Positions 31,488 to 64,000 of a stretch of DNA of 64,000 nucleotides are shown in pieces. The stretch is taken from NCBI GenBank assembly GCA_963170055.1, contig CAUJGJ010000258.1:1203601-1267600 (forward strand), in the 5' to 3' direction. The position numbers were made by a program, and so were the translations under genes. Below the pieces are notes generated by a model. That model was given only the letters and a program-made list of their open reading frames with translations, was not told the origin of the DNA and searched no databases. Each line of letters opens with the position of its first letter. Position 1 is the first letter of the stretch. Source of the DNA: Halisarca cf. caerulea. Its lineage: Eukaryota; Porifera; Demospongiae; Chondrillida; Halisarcidae.

Positions 31488-31539
31488 GAATTTGGCCAGA
31501 CTAGCTGCTCCAGGAGGAGCAGCTAGTCTGGCCAAATTC
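31488..31539. repeat. Perfect 24-bp-stem hairpin with 4-nt loop
   Basis: 31488-31511 and 31516-31539 are exact complements (arm begins gaatttggccagactagctg), with loop agga. About 360 bp upstream of the mosaic gene start. Confidence 0.95.
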
Positions 31540-32047
31540 AAGGTCTCCTTCCACTTTAGAGGGTATCAAGCACATTGGCCAGTTAAGACAAGATGACTGA
31601 GGGGTTTGTAGAGGTCCAGATTAGGGAGGTTCACAGTGGACTATGTCATATAAATCTTTGATCAACTCGACGTACCATAAGAACTTAATTTGATGGACAG
31701 TGTGTGCACAATTGGTGTATATAGCACAGACTGTCAGGCACACCAATATGGCTATATGATATCTCCTTGGACAGAGAGAAACTCATGAATTGTACAAGGG
31801 AAGAGACTATATGCATGTACACTACCTCCCTACCCAGTTTGCTGTCAGTTGGATTTCTGTTGAGATGTACAGAGGGCATATTATGCCCAGTCTATAAACA
31901 ATCCAATGAAATTCATGACTCGTACATGGCATTATGAACACTCCCAGCTGACCAGTATAGGAATGGTCTTTGATTTCACAATATTCATAGCTATCACACA
32001 TTCTTAAGAGGAGTGTTGTGGCTACAAGGCACAAGGTGACTACTCAC

Positions 32048-32138
32048 CTTCTGAGGGATTTGCAATGCCATTTACCAGTAGTACAGCACGTACGAAGATG
32101 GTGGCTGGTAGTGGACTCTCGATAATGTTATACCCTCT
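32048..32138 (-). other. Orphan candidate exon
   Basis: A 91-bp open stretch between a tttgtag acceptor and a strong GAAG/gtgagt donor encodes ESPLPATIFVRAVLLVNGI within 30 codons. Only this frame is open. It could be an upstream exon of the mosaic gene, an exon of a separate gene, or chance. Confidence 0.35.
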
Positions 32139-32303
32139 CTACAAAGGACACAGATTGAAGTCCCCTACTAGTACTTCCAATACATTTTGAACCTCCCAAA
32201 TTAGTGGACAACCTTCTTGCAAAGGGCAAAATTAAAGTTGCCCAATAACAAGGAGCAACACATGAGCAGATGGATTATTGCATCACTGAGAATTCACTGT
32301 AGT

Positions 32304-32307
<4 letters not shown>

Positions 32308-32387
<80 letters not shown>
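32308..32387. repeat. (TG)n microsatellite
   Basis: Uninterrupted TG tract of about 80 bp. Confidence 0.97.
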
Positions 32388-32388
<1 letters not shown>

Positions 32389-34181
32389 TTGTACAATTAA
32401 GGGTTTGTGTACACCTGCACTTTGCATGCATGGATTCACATGCAATTGATCATGCGTCATTCGTGTACATATGCAGTGTTAGAAATAAGGAGCAAGTGGT
32501 AGATGGACAAATGTCGTAGTATAATCCTTTTGGTGAGACAACTTCATGTAGCTAGCTTGATTTGCTCGGACTTATTTTTGGAGAGGTACATACACATGTG
32601 CCACATGTGCCACAGTAGATGTGCCACAGTAGATGTGTGTGTATATCATGAACCAACGTAGTGATTCATACGTAGGGATGACACGGAAAAAAACATGGCC
32701 ACCCATACATTATAGAGCTGACCGTATTTTTGCTGAATATCAACAAGGAATGAAAGCATATTAAGTATAGATATCCTCAGTACAGGTGCATGACTTGGTA
32801 GCATCGATCACTGTGTGTGTGAACTGAACATAAGGTAGTGCTCATGCAGTCAAATGTCTGACCCAAACTTTTTTGGGTCAGACAAAATCATGCAAAAATG
32901 GCCGGACAATGTCTGATCGAATGCTGACTATATTATTTCCAACACTGTGTATGCATGCATGGGTATATGGAACAAGGAGATAGAGACTAGCTCATGCATG
33001 CATGCATGGCATTTCAATATGTGGCACTGATCATGCATCTGCTTCAAAAATTACATTATATAGCAAATAATTAATGTACGTACTTATAATTATATTGTAT
33101 ACATACAGTAGGTACTATATATACTTTTATAGCCTGAATGCACTTGCAATTGAATTGGGAGTTATAAACGGTGAGATCTCACTTATCTGCACCTCAGATA
33201 TCCAGTTTCCTCATCTTCCGCAGTAGTTTCTATGGGAACATATCTGCAATAATCCTACTGTACACTATACTACTGCTCCCTCATTTATCCATTTCCCTCA
33301 CTTTATCTGCAATTTCATCCAGAACAGATGTGTACGGATAAGCGAGGTCTGACTGTATACTGAAAAGGCCACTGCCCATGCAACTATACAACCTGCATGC
33401 ATAGGACCTGCATGCACATGCTAGGTATACGTACTGATGCAGATTCCACTAGCTGTTCACATAATATTAGACATGCAGTGGAACTTGCTTCTAGGGAACA
33501 CAAAATTGGTATATAATTAATTGCATTGATTAATTTCATATATACATGTAAATATACTGATATAGGGAATTCTTGCTATAATACTGTTTATCTGCTATTA
33601 TAATATATTGTATCAATTAAAATTGTATGTGGATAGATGTCATTGAGATAAAATGGCTGTACATTGACTCAGACAATCTGCCGCATGTGCATGCCATAGT
33701 TTGCCATATAGTTCTCCAAAACATATTATATTAATAGTGGATCATCCAGCATGCTCCTACTGCATGTGTATGTACTACAGTGGGAACCCTCTAATCCAAA
33801 CCCCTGAATTGCAGATACCCTCTAATAAGCACACACACCACTGGAACCAAGTAATCCTCCATGCTTTGCCACAATACATCTTCAACCCCTGAAATGAGGA
33901 CACATCGGTAATTAGGACAGTCTATTCTGGTCCCAAGGTGTGTGGAATAGAGGAGTATCCACACATAAATGTTATAAATTAAATGGCATTGACATTACTG
34001 TTTAAAACATCAAACACAGAAGGTACGTTTTGCAAACATTTCAGTGTTTAATTTACACAATCACTAAAATTAATCACTATAATAATATTATTATTGTCAA
34101 TAAGAAAAAGGCAAGCAACTCAGCAGCAGCAGCAGCAGAACTATAGGGAAACATTACAGGAACAATGAGTCAAAGAATAAG

Positions 34182-55257
<21,076 letters not shown>

Positions 55258-55319
55258 TTTTTAGGTAACTAGGTCACGTGATCAGAAATGGCGGTCGATT
55301 GCGAGTCGATAGGATTTTG
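55258..55319. promoter_or_regulatory. Bidirectional MARCHF6/MDC1 promoter core
   Basis: Only 62 bp separate the divergent start codons. The interval contains the palindrome TCACGTGA (55274-55281), an E-box of the USF/TFE type, and GAAATGGCGG (55285-55294), close to the YY1 motif. No TATA box is visible, as is usual for housekeeping bidirectional promoters. Confidence 0.65.
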
Positions 55320-57818
55320 ATGATGGCCGAATCAGATAGACCGATTGTTGCAACACTGAAAGTTCTTCGACAGAGGATTTCTGACGAGCAATATTATCCT
55401 ATTCGAGAAGGCGAGACTACTGTTGGTAGAGGAAAAGACAATGAAGTAATCATCAGAAAGAAAGGCCTAAGCAAAAACCACGCTGTTTTTCTTGTTGAAG
55501 ATGGAGAGCATTTCATTAAGGACTGCGGCAGCAAGAACAAAACGTATCGTAGGAGGGCACAGTTGCGCCCAGACGCATTCTATGAGCTAGTAGATAAGTG
55601 TCATCTAACATTTGGTGACCTGAAATGTCAATACCTATTCAGTGACAGTCTAAGTAGTTCAGAGTGTGTGGATGCTGTTGTTATTGACAGCACAGTGCCC
55701 TATGCTAGTGATTTTTCTGATGATGATTCCGGAGGCCCCACTCCAGAGTTACAGGACAGTGTTGTTCAGCCCTTAGTGCCTGATGACAAACGGTCACATG
55801 GAGGTCATGTGTCATTTGCCCCTTCAGGTGACCTCTCTGAGAGCTCTGAATCGTGTAGTAAAACTGTCCCAGTAGAAACAGCAAATACTGTTGCATACGG
55901 TGATACTGTTCCATACAAGGAAGATACAGATAGAACTGATGAACGTCCAGATTCCCCACCTTCCTCTCCAGACCTCCTTGATTCTCCCTCCTTTCTGTGT
56001 CCTCCTCCTCAAGCAGACACTAATGAAAGTAACTATGAGGAAGAGACAGTGGGAGAAAAGGAAAGGAGCTCTATTCGGTACCAGCAGACTCTGTTGCTTG
56101 AGGAAGATACGCCTGACTCCAAGCAAATGGGTAACTCTACAGTGAGTGACACTTTCCAGGATGCATCCACGCTGCAGTACTCCCCACCCAGTGAGCTCCC
56201 AGTATCTGAACCACGTGCAAGTGTACCTAGTGAAACAGTCGCCACACTACCCTATAGTGAAACCTCCACTGTTGAAGCAACCGTTCCTTATGTTAGTGAG
56301 TCTGCTGACAGAACAGATCCTCCAACTGGAGTTGACCAGACTGTTCCCTACCAAATGACAGAGGATGATGACGAAACAGACATTGAAGATGGCTGCAATG
56401 ATGAACATGCTGATGTACCACAAGGGAACATCGATCAGACTATACCATATGAGCTGGGTGAGGAGGAGCCAGAACAGATGGATGATCAGCAACAGGCTAA
56501 AAAAGTTTGTTCTAGTAAGCCCCTTGATGAAAGGCACATTTCTCCTACACCTGAGGCAGCTGAAAAATGTTCAGAGGAAGTACCAGAGCAACTAGGTGGT
56601 AGGGCAAGGAGAGTGGAGGAGTCCTCAGTTGGCAAACCTACCCCTGAGCAAACTGTGAAAGAGCCATCTGTGTCCGAAAAACAAACTGTTAGCCCTGCTG
56701 TCATTGCACCTGAGTCACCTCCTATTCAAGACCCATTTGATCTACCAAGTAGCAGTGAGAATCCTGCCTCTTCTAAAGAAGATCCCATGCCCGTTGCCTC
56801 AAAGCCCAAACGAAGTGGTAAAGCTAAGGTTGCAGCTAGTTCTAAAGGTAGTAAAGTGTCTTCTGAAGCTTCCCCTATCGTGAAAGTGAAGAAACAAAGC
56901 ACTGCAAAGACTCCTACATCAAGAAAGGGTAAATCAGCTAAAGTCTCCACTCCTTCTCTACCGCAACCTGATGAAGACGAAGAACCAATGGACATGGAAC
57001 CGAAGCCAGATCCAACTCCTTCGAGGGGTAAGGGAAAAGGGAGAATGAGTAAATCCAAATCTTCAACATTGGTTTCAAAGGTTCACACTAGTACCGAGAG
57101 CCCTTTACCGTCTTCTGAAACTTCCAGCCTAAATGAAAGTTCAGTAAAGGTGTTATTTACAGGTGTTGAGGATAAAGACTCGGAGAAAGTGATTGCATCA
57201 ATTGGTGGGAAAATGGCCGACAGTGTTTACGAGTGTTCACATCTGGTGACTGACAAAATGCGCCGCACTATGAAATTCTTGTGCTGTCTTGCTCGCGGTT
57301 GCCACATAGTCAGCTTTAAGTGGATTGAGAAATGCAACCAGCAAAAGAAGTTTGTAGACAGTCAGCCATTCACGTTGAAGGATAAATTGTTTGAGAAACA
57401 GCACAACTTCAATCTTGCAAAATCCATTGCAAAGGCAAGATCAGGGCCTGCTGTGCTGAGTGGCTATCAGTGCTTTTTGTCTAAGGGAGTGAAACCGAAT
57501 CAGGAGCACCTTATTGACATCATCAAATGTGCTGGTGGAAGTGTACTTTCCAGCCTGCCGGACTCTCCAGGTGAGCACGTTGTCATCATATCTTCAGAAG
57601 AGGATGTGTCAAGCTTTGCAGATGCACAGGATCGAGGTTTCCCCATTTACTCGACAGAATTTGTGTTTTCAGGAATCTTGAAGCAAGAAGTGGCCACAGA
57701 AGAGAACAAACTTTCTTGTCCTGATACTTCATCAAGGAGTGAAGCCGGCGGCTCTTCACGCTCCAGAAAGCGCCAGGCAGACAGCACTACCAGCAGAAAC
57801 AAAAGAACCAAAAAATAA
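55320..57818 (+). CDS. MDC1: MDC1 orthologue, mediator of DNA damage checkpoint (FHA + tandem BRCT)
   Basis: Intronless, 832 residues from the double ATG at 55320. The frame is open to a GTG at 55278, but no ATG precedes. MDC1 binds phosphorylated H2AX at double-strand breaks and recruits repair factors. The N-terminal FHA domain has VGRG, LSKNHAVF and DCGSKNKT. C-terminal tandem BRCT domains start VLFTGVEDKDSE and carry RRTMKFLCCLARG. The phosphate- and tail-binding Thr (FTG), Arg and Lys correspond to those of the human protein. A Ser/Pro/Lys-rich linker and a basic C-terminus are present. The linker has eight T-x-x-Y motifs (T codons at 55692, 55887, 55905, 56169, 56244, 56280, 56340, 56439), where the vertebrate protein uses TQxF. 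I found no SQ/TQ outside the BRCT region. A polyadenylation signal AATAAA is at 58132-58137. Confidence 0.94.
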   Translation: MMAESDRPIVATLKVLRQRISDEQYYPIREGETTVGRGKDNEVIIRKKGLSKNHAVFLVEDGEHFIKDCGSKNKTYRRRAQLRPDAFYELVDKCHLTFGDLKCQYLFSDSLSSSECVDAVVIDSTVPYASDFSDDDSGGPTPELQDSVVQPLVPDDKRSHGGHVSFAPSGDLSESSESCSKTVPVETANTVAYGDTVPYKEDTDRTDERPDSPPSSPDLLDSPSFLCPPPQADTNESNYEEETVGEKERSSIRYQQTLLLEEDTPDSKQMGNSTVSDTFQDASTLQYSPPSELPVSEPRASVPSETVATLPYSETSTVEATVPYVSESADRTDPPTGVDQTVPYQMTEDDDETDIEDGCNDEHADVPQGNIDQTIPYELGEEEPEQMDDQQQAKKVCSSKPLDERHISPTPEAAEKCSEEVPEQLGGRARRVEESSVGKPTPEQTVKEPSVSEKQTVSPAVIAPESPPIQDPFDLPSSSENPASSKEDPMPVASKPKRSGKAKVAASSKGSKVSSEASPIVKVKKQSTAKTPTSRKGKSAKVSTPSLPQPDEDEEPMDMEPKPDPTPSRGKGKGRMSKSKSSTLVSKVHTSTESPLPSSETSSLNESSVKVLFTGVEDKDSEKVIASIGGKMADSVYECSHLVTDKMRRTMKFLCCLARGCHIVSFKWIEKCNQQKKFVDSQPFTLKDKLFEKQHNFNLAKSIAKARSGPAVLSGYQCFLSKGVKPNQEHLIDIIKCAGGSVLSSLPDSPGEHVVIISSEEDVSSFADAQDRGFPIYSTEFVFSGILKQEVATEENKLSCPDTSSRSEAGGSSRSRKRQADSTTSRNKRTKK

Positions 57819-58489
57819 CAAGAGAATATCTCTTGCATGCCTTACTATTTGTATGTGTTGGCTATATTACAGTATACCTGTATATGTAGTACAATATTAT
57901 TATAATTCATGATCAAATTTTATAATTATTCATGGAGTACTGTTACAGTATATAATTTTATGTGAATTATATTGTATGCTGTAGATTTAAATTATATAAA
58001 TGCATAATATTATGGTTATAATATATGCGTGACACGCATGATGTATAATACGTATATAATATAGTATTTATATTGCATGCATTGGCATGTACGCAGTGCA
58101 TGTATCAATATATATGCATGCATGTATTACAAATAAATATATACATAATAATTATTACATGCATGTGTGTGTGTGTGTATTGATCATGCATACATGCAAC
58201 ACAATATAATATTATTATACTGTGTATGTACAGTATAACAGGAGAGAATAATTCTTACAAGATTATAATGCAGTAAAACAATGCTGTATGGCTAAAAAGA
58301 AATAAACTCAGTTGTCATCAATCAAAATCACGGCAGAGTAATGATCAAAACACTTTGTTTCCCATTCTGGTTGCTATAGCAACCAACTGAGGAGTCAGCT
58401 GCGAACCCTCATCTCCGGAATCAGTAGTCCTTGAGCACACGTAGCACAGCAGTCGTATGAAGTGGATGTGCACTGGAGAGGTAGGGTCA
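57819..58489. other. Intergenic between convergent genes
   Basis: AT-rich MDC1 3' flank with AATAAA at 58132. The open stretch at 58345-58590 on the - strand overlaps the last exon of the next gene in another frame and is probably not used. Confidence 0.5.
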
Positions 58490-63620
<5,131 letters not shown>

Positions 63621-63626
63621 CTGCAT

Positions 63627-63835
63627 CACAACAAAAACAACAACAGCATCATCAACAACAATAAAAACAAAAACATCAACAATATCAACAACAACAGCAT
63701 CATCATCAACAACAATAAAAACAAAAACATCAACAACATCAACAGCATCATCAACAACAATAAAAACAAAAACATCAGCATCAACAAAAACAAAAACATC
63801 ATGCAACAATAACATTATCAAATACAGCAACACAA
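63627..63835. repeat. Low-complexity AAC/ATC repeat
   Basis: Irregular tandem caacaataaaaacaaaaaca and tcatcaacaacaac words. A cagcagcag/caacaacaac tract follows at 63867-63903. Confidence 0.9.
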
Positions 63836-64000
63836 TAACATCGAAAACAACTACATACGTATGTCAACAACAGCACCAGCAGCAGCAGCAACAACAACAA
63901 CAATACAGTAAGAAACAGAGTTAAACACAAGTGATCGGTGATGTTCAATGCCACAGGATTCAGATTCCCAGCACTACCACTGAACCTTACATACATCTAT

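Larger units (their letters stand above)
31128..34181. other. Region between the mosaic gene and MARCHF6
   Basis: Contains a perfect hairpin, one orphan candidate exon, a (TG)n tract and MITE-like sequences (near 33159-33357 and 33779-33960). A possible MARCHF6 polyadenylation signal (ATTAAA on the - strand) is at 34047-34052. I see no complete gene. Confidence 0.5.

Noticed and set aside
55278..55319. Extended MDC1 N-terminus from 55278
   Set aside because: Position 55278 is GTG, not ATG. The first in-frame ATG is 55320, and the FHA alignment does not need the extra residues.

Overview
The window is nuclear DNA from an invertebrate animal. It carries intron-rich genes with GT-AG splice sites, a metazoan DNA-damage mediator (MDC1 type), a MARCHF6/TEB4 ubiquitin ligase, a TRAPPC8 tail and a very large extracellular mosaic protein. 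Short introns, an SRCR/EGF/LamG mosaic gene, abundant MITE-like elements and extreme (CA/TG)n density would fit a sponge or another early-branching invertebrate. That placement is inference; nothing here fixes the species.

Layout. (1) Bases 1-6324, + strand: the 3' end of a TRAPPC8-like gene; I can place its last three coding exons. (2) 7406-7786 and 9571-9957, - strand: a tandem pair of small intronless paralogues encoding coiled-coil proteins, with matching promoters (TATA box, kappaB-like and ATF/CRE-like sites). (3) 10961-31127, - strand: 22 phase-compatible exons encoding at least 2615 residues. The order is signal peptide, leishmanolysin (M8) metallopeptidase, cysteine-rich/furin-like segment, SRCR, second cysteine-rich segment, an unassigned beta-like module, 32 EGF repeats in one exon, and two LamG-like regions. 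I know of no named protein with this order, and it is the main candidate for something undescribed. (4) 31128-34181: mostly repeats plus one orphan candidate exon. (5) 34182-55257, - strand: a complete 30-exon MARCHF6 orthologue (1135 residues) with a tRNA-Gly(UCC) gene inside intron 9. (6) 55320-57818, + strand: an intronless MDC1 orthologue, divergent from MARCHF6 with 62 bp between start codons. (7) 58490-63620 and probably beyond, - strand: a multi-exon gene I cannot name.

Repeats are unusually heavy: more than 30 long (CA/TG)n tracts, several minisatellites (the largest about 21 copies of about 51 bp in MARCHF6 intron 12), a set of short elements ending in CAGTGAAACCTC-like inverted repeats, and a 410-bp MITE with about 100-bp terminal repeats. 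In MARCHF6, 12 of 13 CA/TG tracts read UG in the transcript, and eight lie within about 100 nt of a 5' splice site.

Functionally, MARCHF6 (ER protein quality control) and MDC1 (double-strand-break signalling) share a compact bidirectional promoter. The leishmanolysin-EGF protein should be secreted or displayed at the cell surface. The small pair looks inducible from its promoters. All exon maps were read by eye from splice signals, reading-frame phase and remembered family features; no database search was possible.
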